Source: Onchocerca volvulus (Eukaryota > Nematoda > Chromadorea > Rhabditida > Onchocercidae). From it: a DNA stretch of 64,000 nt. How positions within the stretch are numbered: the first letter of the stretch is position 1; every line of letters starts with the position of its first letter. Location: positions 19,554,603 to 19,618,602 of the forward strand of contig HG738137.1 in the NCBI GenBank assembly GCA_000499405.2, in the 5' to 3' direction. Below are positions 25,501 through 37,421 of the stretch, one piece after another. The notes under the pieces are model-generated. The model made no database searches, was not told where the DNA came from, and worked only from the letters and a program-made list of their open reading frames with translations. The position numbers were made by a program, and so were the translations under genes.

Positions 25501-28500
25501 GAAAGCATGGAACTCAGTCTTGCTAAATTGCCAAAAGTAAATGTTTGTGCTGTGAAAAGGGGAAGATCCGAATTTTAACATAAGAGTTAAACTTGTAAAG
25601 GCATATTAAAGGGGATTATTAACCGTAGTACTTCATGATTTATTTTATCGTTAATTCAAGCCAGCACGAAACAACCCGGAACTTATTTTTCAGTGAAAAC
25701 TCATAATATTTTTTCATATAAGTATCATGTCTTATTGATTACATTGGATTTATTTATATCATAATTAAAATATTAATTTTTTATTGATGCACTACAATAA
25801 GCTTCAAACACTTGAATGTTCAGGTGCCACCACCTGTTAGCATAGCTGTCATGTACAACACGAAAAACAGTTACATTGCTGCTACAGCATTTTTCAATGC
25901 TAAAGCTAGATATGGACCAGTAATTGCGACAACGTTAATAAGCAACGCAAGATTGGGACAGTCTGCAGGCAATAAAAATTTTCTTCTGAATATCGCTATG
26001 CAAATTTGTTTTCATGATACTTTAAGTCCTTCAGATTGACTTTTAGTTTCGCGGCTTTTTTATGAGTACCTATTAATTTGTATATACACAAAAATAATAA
26101 ATTCATCATAATTTTGGGCTGTCATCTATCTGGTCTTATAACTCATATGATTTATAGCATTAAAAAATAGTATTCAATATTGTATGTAGCAAATTCATTT
26201 TTAGATTCCATTAAAGTTTCCTTTCTTCCATACGGTAACGTAAGCGATGTCAGTCCTTTGGTCTCATTAAATTCCCATATGTTTTTGATAGCACCTGTTT
26301 TGATTATCATTTTTGCTTTCGTATCTTCTGGCTTTGTAGCCTATATTGTCGACGATCTCAATACGAATTTTCTTCATCAGGCAAGTTTTTTCTTCGGTTT
26401 TAATCTATGTATGCTTAAACTTTTAATTGGTTGATTCTATTTTTCAAGAAAACTTTTTACAAAGATAAAGAGTAGAGATGATCACTTTCTAAGAGGGTGA
26501 TCAGGATTTAATTTGTCTACTCTACAAACTACTTATTTATTGCCCGTATGTGTGCTTGCTATGCTTGCACAATCTTTTTAGTTTGGATCACATAGTCTTA
26601 ATGTACCCAATCTCAGTGGTTTTTCTCATGTTTTAAATCATTTTTTAAAGGATTGAGTTGAGAATTTAGATTAGGAACTGATACCTTATTTTCTAATAGG
26701 CTTGAACAGAATCTTTTCCATTAGAAGATTTTCATTTTATAGAGTGCTAGAATATTTAAAACTACTTGAAAGTTGGAAAAAATGATTCTTGAAAATTAGT
26801 CTCTTCAATGTTTTGATAAGCATGTTATAAAATACGGCAAATAAACAACTCAAAATTTTCGAATATTAGTTTTCAGCAACTTCGTACTCGATTGAATACA
26901 TTTATTTACTGGTTATCTGTGATAATTTCTGATTTGATCCTCTATGCATTTGTCTGTACCATTTTTATTGTTATTTTGAACGAATGGCTAAGTAATCTTA
27001 AATTTGAGTAAGTTTTATATGAATTATATTTATTACAGAATAGAAAATAAGATTTATATTTTCAGTATTTAGTGACCAGGTTATCGCAACATTACCTTTG
27101 GTTTTATGAAACTATAAGCACGCATTGAATGTAGTTATTCCAGATTCTTTAATTATAGGTTGATTTGAGAGTTTCAGGGTAATTTGGAATTGCCACGAAT
27201 TGATCTATAAATATAGTAGGATCTTTCCTACATGAATACTTATAGGTTTTGATATTCAACTTGTTTCGAACTATCCAGTAATTTTTCTTCGCATAATATG
27301 TCCAAGTCGAATTGATATCGTAGTTATCCATTACTTGATGATTATCATGATTAATTATAGTTTGTTATTGCTTTGGTTGATGTATTTATGGCCGACATTA
27401 CCACTCGTTTATTGCGTAGCTTTCTTAATTAATCATCCAGCACGAGCTTATATTTTTTTGATCATCATAACACTGATTGTTGCTCTTTGTGCTAGCATCA
27501 TATCGTACATTATGATGTTCATAAAGCCGAAATTATTCCCATATCTACATGTAAGTAATTTTGCCTTAAAAAATTTTTCATTTTCGGGATTTGAAGTTCA
27601 CTCATTTTTTTTTCATAAATTAAGATTCATATTCATATTTACTTTACGGAGCGGAGGAGTGCGTTATAAAGGGATCAAATCTATCTATATATTTTTAAAA
27701 AATATTGAAAGATAAATTCTTTGATGTAGGGGAAAGTAATTTAAGAAGTCGAAACTGAAATTTCTTTTCAATTTCTTAACTTACATCTTATGCATGTTAA
27801 TTTTATTTCAAATATTTGATTCCCATGTTTTTAATATATAGAATAGATGAAACGATCATTCTTCTGGGAACAGTATTCAAGTTAATGCATTTAGGCTGAG
27901 TAATTACATAGAATTAAGATAATTCAAAACTTTTTGCTTTATCGATGAGATCAGGGGTATAAATTTGTTTCGTTGAATTTCAGACAGCATTTTTGTTTAC
28001 GCTTCCAACGTACAGCATGTCGTACGGTTTGATTATGATTTTAGTTGCTGATGTCAACAAGGACACGAGTGGTCTGTATAGTTGGGAGGTGTTTTTCTTA
28101 TCTATTTCTTAAAAAATTTGAATGAACTTGAAAGTATTCAATTACTTACATCTTTTGAAAAATATGATGAAATTTTTCATAGAACTGACATTTCTGCATT
28201 TTTTGTGACCCTTTTTTAAATACAGCGACATTATATGTTGCTGAAGATTGCTCTGAAAGATTGATTTTTAAATAATTTAATCATAAAATTTAATAGGTGA
28301 ACATATTTTTGAATATAGCGGAGATGAAATCTTAACTTACAGAACATTAAGTTTCTCATAAACATAAGTAGTACTTTATTTCGGAAAGAAAACTAAATTT
28401 TGTATTGTTTTATTCTTAAAATTACGAGACTGTTGCAACACTGCGATAATCTTTTCATTCTGAGAATTTTGAGAATCACTTATTTTAAAGGAATTTTCAT

Positions 28501-31500
28501 TAAAACTAATTCGTACTGTTCATTATTGTAAGAATTGACAAAGACTAAAAATGATTGAAATATGTCATGTATTTCGTTTTCTTTAAACATACTTTAGATT
28601 CCTTAAAATATCATTTCTATGCTTTCAACATTTATAATAATTTCTTTCGGAATGGGACAATTATTGGTTCTGTTCAGCTAGATTATGATTTCAGAAAAAA
28701 TTAGTTAGAATCTTAAAATTGATAGATTAAAAAAAAAAAAAAAAAGTGTTAACTTCCATTTTTTAGAAGCTTGGACGCATTTATATCTTAATGGCTTGTT
28801 CGGGATTTTTATTTTGGATTATTTTAATAATAATAAATTTCAAACCTGCGGCAATATACATGCACGATTTGTTGTCGGTAATGAGAAGAACAACATCAAA
28901 TTTATCAATGGTTTGGATCTAACTTTCATTTTTTAGAAACTGAATGTATTTTTGCGTCGTGAAGTTATATCATTATAGGATTTTTTTTTAAATAATTTAA
29001 AAAATTAAACTTTCTTCAATGTATTTGTGCGAAAGCAAAACGAGGCGCTATATGATAGTGTAGAAGTACAATGACTTGATTGCATCGAATTCTATAAGAA
29101 AAACCTAAAAATTCTAGCAAATTTGCAAAATTACCCTATTATTAGAAATAATATAGTAATTTCCTGGAAAAATTTTGTCAAATTTTAGAAATGAATGGTG
29201 CGAATGTTTAATGTAATAAAATGAAGCTTGAAATCAAGTTCAGGCTTTTTAAAGAAAAATAAAAAAACAAAAACTTGATGAATTCGTCAGATTAAAAATT
29301 ACAGTGGGAGAAATTATTTTCTAAGATATGGTAATGTAGAACTTGAGAAAAAGTTCTATTCTTTATAGCAGAAACTTATCTTTAATCGAAAAAAAAACGA
29401 GTGATTGAATGTGGAATTTCGAGAAGGATGCATATGTTTTCATTTTTCAAGTATTTTAGTATGAAAGCAACTTGGAAGATATTGACGTAAAGAAAGAACG
29501 AGAATGCATATCGCAGAAAAGAAATGTCGAACTATCACTTGCCGTCCGTAATTTGAATAAGTACTATGGGAATTTGCATGCTGTTCGTGATCTTACGTTT
29601 GGTATCGAACCTGGTGAATGCTTTGGTCTGTTAGGTTTGTTTCGTTAAATCTTACTCAGTTTTCTTAATTACGAAGCATATTAGAAGCAGCTTAAAAATT
29701 TATTGACGACCAGATAGGTCATCAATAAAATAGAGAGTCTTTAACTTAACGCATTTATTAGTAATGAGTTTCTTCACAAACTTGTTAAATTATATGTATG
29801 GTGACCCGTCAACTGGTCATTTCTTGCCAGATGCAAATAATAATGAAAATGAGAAAGACAAAATTAAGAAAACTATCCATTTTCGCATTTAAAGAAAGTA
29901 TCTTTTTTGAATAATTTTGAGATTTGTGAATATGAAATTCAATTTTCGAAGTGATTTGAAATTCATTTTAGAAATTTTCAGGAGTAAATGGTGCGGGTAA
30001 AACAACAACATTTGATATGCTAACTGGTGTATCCATACCGGATGGAGGCGAAGCCTTTATCAATGGCCGTTCGATTTTGAAGAAACAGGTCTAATTTTGA
30101 TGTTTTAAATGATTAAATTTATTGAATTAAAATTTTCCTTTGAAATTTGTACTGCAGTGTAATAATCTTACCAAAATAAAGCTGCAATGTATTGTTTTCA
30201 TTACAATTGTCGTAATGTTTGATGTATATCTTCATTTTTTTTTTTTTTTTTTTTGCTGATATCATCATGCGAGAAATAGATTTTTTTCAGCTTATTGGAT
30301 TCTGTCCGCAGTTTGATGCACTTCATCCTAAACTTACAGCTAGACAAACTCTACAGCTCTTGGCTTCACTTTATGGCTTTGCTAATCCTATGAAACGTGT
30401 GGAAACCCTTCTTGAAGCAGTATCCTTGACAGCGCATGCCGATATTTGCGTCGAGTTTCTTAGGTTATACCTAACTTTTATCTAAAGAAAAGAAATACAA
30501 GTTTTTATATTTCCGAGATTTAATAATGGTCAGTTTCGTACATTATGAGTTTTTGTGTCGATATTTTAGAGGAATTAATGTTCCAAGTTATTTGATGAAC
30601 TTGGAACATTAATTCCTCTAAAATATGTATGTGATTATTGTTTTCACGAAGTTCTTTTGGAAGTTGACATCTTATTTTGCGTACCATTCAGGATCAGTTT
30701 TGATATTTCTTAATCACTAACCGTTTTAATATATGTATGTATTTTTACCGTTAGCACCTGCTGATGATTAAAAAATATCAAAAGCGTTTCATGAAAATTT
30801 TATGTATTGTTAAATTGTTTTTCACTTCACGCCTTTTTCCGTTATTTGCCCAAGTAAACTACTAGATCTTAATCATAGTTCGCACCATTTATTAAAATTG
30901 GGTTAGTGACATTTCAGTCTAGCGCTGACACAAATTATGAATTTTACTATATGCAAAACAATAGGATTATGCGGATTCTCTCCAGATTGTTCATTTAAAA
31001 AGGTGGATTGTTTATGATCTTCGTTAATCTATTATTTCATCATATTTGATATTTGATAAATGGCTTTTTTTTTTCAGTGGTGGACAGCGACGGCGCTTGA
31101 GTTTAGCAGTAGCGTTGATATCACAAACTGATTTAATATTGCTCGACGAACCGACTGCCGGAATTGATCCAAAAGCAAGGCGCCAGATTTGGTGTTTACT
31201 CAATGCAGTGCGCGAAAAACGACGAGCAATGCTTCTTACTTCACATAGCATGACGGAGTGCGAAGCACTCTGTAATCGTATTGGGATCATGGATCAAGGC
31301 TCTTTGATTGCTATTGGAACACCACAGCATATTAAGACAAGGTTAAGCTTCTTCTTTTTACAATTATGTACAACTATACGAAAAGCAGATAGAAATGATA
31401 TTTTGTAAGCAGTGAGTATTACGGACGCATGGCCTTTGAAACTATTTAGTCATTTTTTATTCTGTTTCATTTCATGTATGGTTATAAAAAAGAGAAAGGG

Positions 31501-32044
31501 AACTTCACTATGATTTTTGTTTTTCCAGATTTGGTGAAAAATATACACTGATTATAACTATTTCCGATCAATGTAGACGAGAAGATTTAATTTGTTTGGT
31601 CAAAAAAATTTTTCCTGATTCCATTGAGAAAGATACTTACCGCACATGCTTATTATGGGATATTACAAAGGGGGAAAGTGATAGGTGAGTAGTCTTATTG
31701 TATCTAATTGTACACCTTTCTCAGATTTCAACAGTTTATTTTGGTATCAAATGGCAAAAATCACATAATGTTAAAGTACACTGAAATTACATTTTTGAAA
31801 AATAAGCAAGCTGCAAATTTATTCGAAAAGGATAAACTGATCAGTGGATAGTAATTTTAAAATTTTGATCTGACATAAGAAAATTCATTCAGTAATTTTC
31901 GCATAATTTTCGTGGTTTAGGTGGTCACAGATGTATGGAAAATTATGTCAACTTGCTGCGCAATTTCCATGGATTACTGATTATTCACTGACGCAGACGA
32001 CACTAGAAGGAGCCTTTTTGCAACTTTCACAGCGCGAAAAGTGA
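13600..32044 (+). CDS. ABCA-family full-length ABC transporter (CED-7/ABCA-like)
   Basis: Thirty exons give 1,645 aa: 13600-13734, 13946-14097, 14248-14435, 15832-16061, 16421-16612, 16669-16708, 17153-17262, 17500-17887, 18488-18663, 19125-19301, 19736-20026, 20260-20420, 20642-20795, 21163-21302, 21472-21570, 21901-21992, 25044-25223, 25361-25536, 25824-25968, 26205-26380, 26877-27007, 27361-27550, 27984-28088, 28767-28877, 29460-29634, 29982-30088, 30291-30463, 31078-31341, 31529-31684, 31921-32044. The layout is helix, lumenal loop, membrane helices, NBD1, helix, lumenal loop, helices, NBD2. NBD1 has Walker [10 protein letters not shown] (about 602), LSGGM (698), LLDEP (720) and a switch His at 754. 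NBD2 has GVNGAGKTT (1372), SGGQR (1465), LLDEP (1486) and His 1521. The C-terminal [10 protein letters not shown] is ABCA-like. Both ATP sites look intact. The family flips or exports lipids; CED-7 acts in engulfment of dying cells. The 40-nt exon 6, the exon 12 start and the exon 19 end are the least certain boundaries. Orthology to CED-7 is inferred. Confidence 0.9.
17011..17063. repeat. 18-bp inverted repeat in ABC-gene intron 6
   Basis: The left arm TTATGAACTATTTCTACC (17,011-17,028) and the right arm GGTAGAAATAGTTCATAA (17,046-17,063) are exact complements around a 17-nt spacer. They lie in the intron between exons 6 and 7. Confidence 0.85.
22780..23838 (+). pseudogene. Helitron PIF1-like helicase remnant
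   Basis: Translation in shifting frames recovers pieces of a Helitron-encoded PIF1-type helicase in the right order. An entry region containing [17 protein letters not shown] (about 22,830) comes first. A P-loop region follows, eroded to [11 protein letters not shown] where DAPGGTGKT is expected (about 23,000). Next come [20 protein letters not shown] (23,037), a motif around [12 protein letters not shown] (about 23,318) and, near the end, [10 protein letters not shown] and [15 protein letters not shown] (23,688-23,790). Several stops and frameshifts break it and no Rep nuclease part is seen. It is non-functional. In life the protein would unwind DNA during rolling-circle transposition. Confidence 0.8.
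23980..24240 (+). mobile_element. LTR-like fragment related to the copy at about 4.57-4.76 kb
   Basis: Blocks in the same order as in the first copy are CAGCAACAGC, AGTTCGGA, GACAC, GTATTCTTCTCT, GAAAGAATA, TTTG-GAT, AATAAA and ATTCATC. The two copies are clearly related but diverged, with several small indels. The fragment lies inside the Helitron, between the helicase remnant and the 3' end, so it was either inserted into or captured by that element. Confidence 0.45.
24540..24571 (+). repeat. Internal Helitron-like 3' end (hairpin plus CTAG)
   Basis: CACGC-GAA-GCGTG (24,540-24,552) forms a small hairpin with the same GAA/GGA-type loop as the terminal one, and CTAG follows at 24,568. It looks like an older or alternative terminus 86 bp before the final one. 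Confidence 0.6.
30561..30626. repeat. Perfect 28-bp inverted repeat in ABC-gene intron
   Basis: The arms at 30,561-30,588 and 30,599-30,626 are exact reverse complements around the 10-nt loop TATTTGATGA. The hairpin lies in the intron between the exon with the NBD2 Q-loop and the exon with the NBD2 signature. Perfect arms suggest a recent origin or selection. Confidence 0.95.
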
Positions 32045-33580
32045 TGAGTCGCAAACAAAATATTTGTGCTGATATAATCGTTTGTATTGTTGTAGTGTAA
32101 ATCTATCGCCATTTAGTCTCCTATATATCAGGCTGTCTTTTCATTCATATTACATCTATAAATCGGTTCTTGAAATTTTCATAAAGCTTGTTCCGAAGTG
32201 GTAAATTTCACATACTTTATGATTTTCTTCGAAACTAATATTCCCACATTCTTCGTTATATGCTGTACAGTACAAATTTTTACGTTTTGTTCTTTGGAAC
32301 AAAATTTTTCTATATGTATATGCAAGATCATAGTTATAATTTGTGCCAGTATTTCTCGAAAACTTATGTTCAGGAAATGTTATTGTTGTCTTGAATTTCA
32401 TTCCAATTCATTATATTTCTCTCACATAATCAAAACATAATATATTTTTATTTTTTTTGAAAGAAATATTTGTAATGAAAATTTTTGAAGACAGAGAAAG
32501 TCAAAAAAAAAATAATCAAGGTGAGCAAGGGAAGGAAGATTTTCATGCGAGATTTGAAATACATTTCCAGTTTCCTTTTTTCTATTATTGACGAATAATT
32601 CCATAGATCTGAAACATATCATTTTTTGTTTCAATTTTTATCAATGTTAACGGTTAAAAACCTTCGAACTTAATATTAGAAAGTTACGAATTGCAAATAT
32701 TTGCTTGAAGGCGAAACTTTTAAGAGAGATTTTTCCTTATAGTTGTATTTCAGAAGGAAGAATTCGGAAAGGCAAATTAAATTTACTTTATTTTGCTTTC
32801 ATTCTCTTCTATTTCATCGCGACTGAATGTTTCCCGATAAAACGTTTCAATCATATTTCTCAATTCATTGCATTCATTCCTGTTATTTGGGTATGAATGA
32901 CTCAATTTACTGAAATAATTGTCAACATTGCTGCTCTTTTGGCTTCCTTTTTATGATATGCATATGATACACAACAGCTACATTGTTAAATTAGCTACTA
33001 CCGGCAATTCTTAACTTTTCTCTCCTGTCACACTGCGACTACCTGTCTGTTGCCTGCGTCAGGAACTTGAATTTTGCAAAGAGAAACCTAACGCAACTGG
33101 CTCCGACCATCGTTATCCAACGCGACAGTCCATGGGTCCAGCGCGTGATTTGATTTTCCTAACTTTTGGGTTTGGATCGTTGGCAGTTTTTAATTTCAAT
33201 AAGGGGGTAGTGAAAATGAGGGATAATGATGATTTCCAGTTATTTCGTGTCCAGTTCTTTTAATTCCATGCGGCTCTTCTGCATATTTCGATTTAGGAGA
33301 GTTGGGTAAGTTGGCTATATCTCCCATCTAGATTCTGACACAGCTTGACTTTGTATGTGAATTGGAGGAATAATCCAGTATCTTAATTAGTTAGAGCTAT
33401 AGGTACGATTCATCGGTTCCTGTCATTGTGCATTTGAAAATGGAAACTTTATGAATTTTATGAGCTAATTTTGTATGCTATTCTGTCTGCGATGTCGATT
33501 TTTTATGTTCATTTGTTGCTATGAAGAACTAAACTGTAGTAATTTTTCGGTTCTAATTTACGCAAACATCAGATAAGGAA
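32045..33580. other. Intergenic region between the ABC gene and UTP18
   Basis: The region holds the 3' untranslated part of the ABC gene and the UTP18 upstream region. No exon was recognised. A less AT-rich block at about 33,000-33,170 contains short complementary segments (for example ACGCG and CGCGT) and is listed as a finding. CAG at 33,570-33,572, 8 nt before the UTP18 ATG, is a plausible 5' trans-splice acceptor. Confidence 0.5.
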
Positions 33581-36500
33581 ATGGTTCAGCAGAAGCGAAG
33601 GAATGAGGATCGAGAAGAAGAAGATCGACTAGCAAAGAAATTGTTCGGCAGCAGTGCTGGTTTTCCGGATGGTTTTGAGGATAATAGTGATGACGATGTT
33701 GAGATAGAAGGGACATTCGGAGCTGAAGTATGCCTTTGTGTTTACTGAGTTACAGGAGCTAGAATAAAAATGTTTTCCAACTTAGGTGACAAATTCAATT
33801 AATTAGTTGTCTAGTTTGTCTCAGAGATAACATGATTTAAGAAGCATTTAGTTTAAAAATTTGTTTTATGAAATCTCTCAAAGATTTATAAATTTGTTTT
33901 TTTTTTTATAAGAACTAATAATAATATAATGATTTATTTATATGGTTCTGAATTTGTTTGACTATCATTAGATTTAGGAGTGACAAAAACCACGAGATAT
34001 ATGAGAACTTGTTTTAGAAAGAAGTGAGTAAGAAACCCGTTTGGCAGGATGAAGATGATGAAGTTCAAGAGGCAATTGTGGATGTGCCGTTGCATCATAG
34101 GAAAATGCACATTAGGAAAGCAACTGATGCTATAAATCAAAAAATAACCCCAAAAGTACTTTTTTTTATTCATTACTTTAATAAGCCCTTATTTAACAGG
34201 AAAAATAAACAAGCCAGTCATATAATGTCAGATCATGCTGGCGATAATTTACAGAACTTGCATGGAAGATTCTTATTCTTCTCTTCATTGTTGTAATTTA
34301 TTCGGAAATAATTTAATCATTTTTAGGAATAAATTTGACCTTTTGAGAATAAATTCAAGCTCAGTATAGTTATTAAACAGTTACACAAGTACTTTGTGAT
34401 CGAGATTTTCATGGTCCTAAATATCTGTAATTCTGGTTTTCTTGATTAATTGAATAATGGAACCTACAACATTCCATCAACTTGTAGACAAATTATTTGT
34501 TCTTTCAAAGAAAGCGAAATTGTAAATTTTTCAGGAATATGAGGGACGATTACGAGAGATCTTTTGCCATAGTTCTGGTGCTGCTCCAGCTTGGTCTCGG
34601 TCTTCTTGTAGGTTCCTATTAAAGTTCTATTTTTGTGAAATGCATCTTATTTTTGATTAATTCTATTATATTATCCACTTTCTTTGGTTTAAAAATTATT
34701 TCAGTTTGTGAAAGCAAGAAGGCTCAAAATGCTCACTCTGATGACGACGATCTGGAGGATGCGTTGCATGAGATGACTGCGTTTACAGGAAAATGTGTTA
34801 CCAGCAGCAAATCATTAACAAAGGGTGTAATCAACGTGAAACGATTAGATAATATTATACGTGGTCATCGATTTGGCAAGGTCATTTGACATTTCGTATT
34901 TTTTATGTTTATGAGTTGGTAATTTATAAAATTTTGTTTTGTGGAAATTTTCTATAATCTAATTATTTCATTCTGACAGCAAAATATGACTTTTAGAAAC
35001 CGATGCGAGCACTGCAATTTCATCCTAATCGTAAGATACTTATGTGTGCTGGTGAAAATGGTCTTCTTAGTCTTTTTGAGGTATTTTTTTACTTTTATTC
35101 TGATGGTTTTATTTTTTATCTTTGTATTAGCGTAATTTTAATAAAGTTTTCGGGGAAAAAAGTTTGAATCCATTCAATTTAGGTAGGTATGCCGGAAACA
35201 GAAGAAACTTTTCTGCAAAACGTTCGATTTAAAGCATTCCCAATTACCAGTGCTTTTTTTACCGCAGATGGTTCTAAAATAATTGTTGGCTCGAATAAGA
35301 AGGTTCAAGATTAAAATATTTTTGAATTACCATTTGGACATTATATTATTGCGAATACTTCATGTCATCTATATATTGATCTAGTGAATATATACTTTAT
35401 TATATAGAGATTTTAATGAAATATTTGAAGTATATTAAATACGGATTACATTATCAGTATTATATTATATACTCAATAAAGAAATAATGGTAATACAGTA
35501 ATATTGCATCTAATATAATACTAATAATATAATCTGATGCAGAAGGACTAAGATACGAAAAGTGACGTAACCTGTGACCACTCTCAATATAGTTTACAGG
35601 AATCTCTCTTTTGCTACGATCTTCTGAATGGCAAAGTGATGCAGATGAGAGTTCCATACGGTACCAATTTTATTTTCTACTTTTTCATTTACAAGATAAA
35701 GATACAAATTTAATGCAATGTGCAAAAAGTTTTACAGAAATGACGAAAATGAATATGGGACATTTTTCGCTTTCATCTGACGGCAAATACATAGCTGTTT
35801 TAGTGTACAACGAAGTACACATTTTAACTGCAACGGTTTGTTACTAGAATCTTTGCACTTTGTTTAATTATGGATAATTTGATCTTTTCCTTAACTTTTA
35901 TTCATTAAAAACTAGTCGAATTTATTGTGCTGAGCATCTAACATTTCAGTACTCTCCGGTATTAGTCTTGTGGTAAGTAGGAATTTTTTCTTAGTAGCAG
36001 TAAGAATCAAACTGAGTGTTCAAGTCGGCTTAATAAGAATTGAAGTCAGAAAGTTCAGCGGCAGCTATCAAGAAAAGTCCGACTAGTTATAATTGAAGTT
36101 AAAGAAAAAGCTAAAATAAAGAAAAGAATCTTTTAATAATGGTAAAATTTTCTATCACTTGTATACTTACTGAGTAATCTGTTATTTTTCCTTGTCTTTT
36201 TTTTCATTTTTGCTTTTTCTAATTTGAGAAGATCTGCTTGTGTATACCATTCTGACAGACATTTTTAGATTAAGATTAGATTTCAGTCGTCGGAATATGT
36301 TGGCGTCCTGACGGCTTCAACAAAAATTGTATGTGTAAAATTCTTTCCAAATGATTCATCAATCGTTTTTGCTCTTGGAGGTAAGTTTCAATGTTTATGA
36401 TTTCATGAATTAATTCATGCATGCACTTTCACATCAAAAAAATGTGAAAACATTGTTAAGTACTGCTCAAACAAATAGTTTTCAGAAAATGGACAGGTAT

Positions 36501-37421
36501 TTATGTGGAACATCAGAAAGCCAAAAGAACAACAAACATTTTACGATGAAGGTTCAGTTAGAGGAACGGTAATACGAGTAAGTGAAAATGGTCAGTACAT
36601 CGCTTGTGGGTAAGTTATTGAGATTGTTCAATGACAGCGAAGATAAGAATATTTTTTGTTCGGAGGGACTGATTGGGTTGTTCTGGGAAGCTCGCATTAC
36701 TCATACGAGATGGGACATGGATCTAGCAATCATTTGCAAAACTTAAGAATAAAAAAGTTGTCATTACTGAATTATCTTCATAACTCGTAGTGTTTGGCAG
36801 GAACTAGATTTAATTCTTGATACTGCTAAAAATGAATGAATAAGTAGTTATTATGTTTCACACAATGCTTTTTTATGATTGTCAGTTCTGTCAATTATTG
36901 ATTCATCTTCTTAGAGAGTAGTGATTATTTCTTTCCAAGGATGTTAAAAAGAACTTTTTAGATCTAATACAGGAATCGTAAATCTATACGACTCCGCTGA
37001 TGTCCTCAAAAATTCGTCCCCCAAACCCATAAAAGTGTTCGATAATCTTACAACAAGTATTGACTGCATGACATTCAATACTGATTCGCAAATCCTTTCA
37101 GTATCTTCAAGTATAAAAGTAAGTGACTCATTCAAATCAGTATCTCTGAGCATAAAAACAGCGTTGGAATTCTCATACCTCCTCCTATAACTTATAATGT
37201 TCAAAAGTTTACAAACGTTAGTCGCAAACATGTTCCAGAACAATTCGATCCGGTTGATTCATGTTGGGAGCCGAACTGTTTATAAAAATTTCCCGTCAAG
37301 AGATATGAACCTTGGTAAAGTAACGGTGACTGACTTTTCACCGAAAAGTGCTTATATGGGTGTTGGTGATGATCGAGGCTTTCTTTCGCTGTTTCGACTT
37401 TCGCACTTTACTACTTATTAA
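33581..37421 (+). CDS. UTP18: U3 snoRNP/SSU-processome WD40 protein UTP18
   Basis: Twelve exons give 484 aa: 33581-33727, 34018-34155, 34535-34607, 34705-34880, 34997-35080, 35183-35302, 35600-35660, 35738-35835, 36287-36380, 36486-36609, 36962-37118, 37239-37421. The basic and acidic N-terminus contains KKPVWQDEDDE and EYEGRLREIF, both typical of UTP18. A degenerate WD40 propeller follows, for example ALQFHPNRKILMCAGENGLL, SLSSDGKYIAV and VFMWNIRKP, ending in VTDFSPKSAYMGVGDDRG and SLFRLSHFTTY. UTP18 is a nucleolar component of the UTP-B module of the SSU processome and is needed for 18S rRNA maturation. The length is somewhat below the human protein (about 556). The start ATG lies just after an acceptor-like CAG. 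Exon 8 could instead begin at 35,696 through a 35-nt intron, adding 14 residues; the 77-nt intron with TTTTACAG is preferred. Confidence 0.92.
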
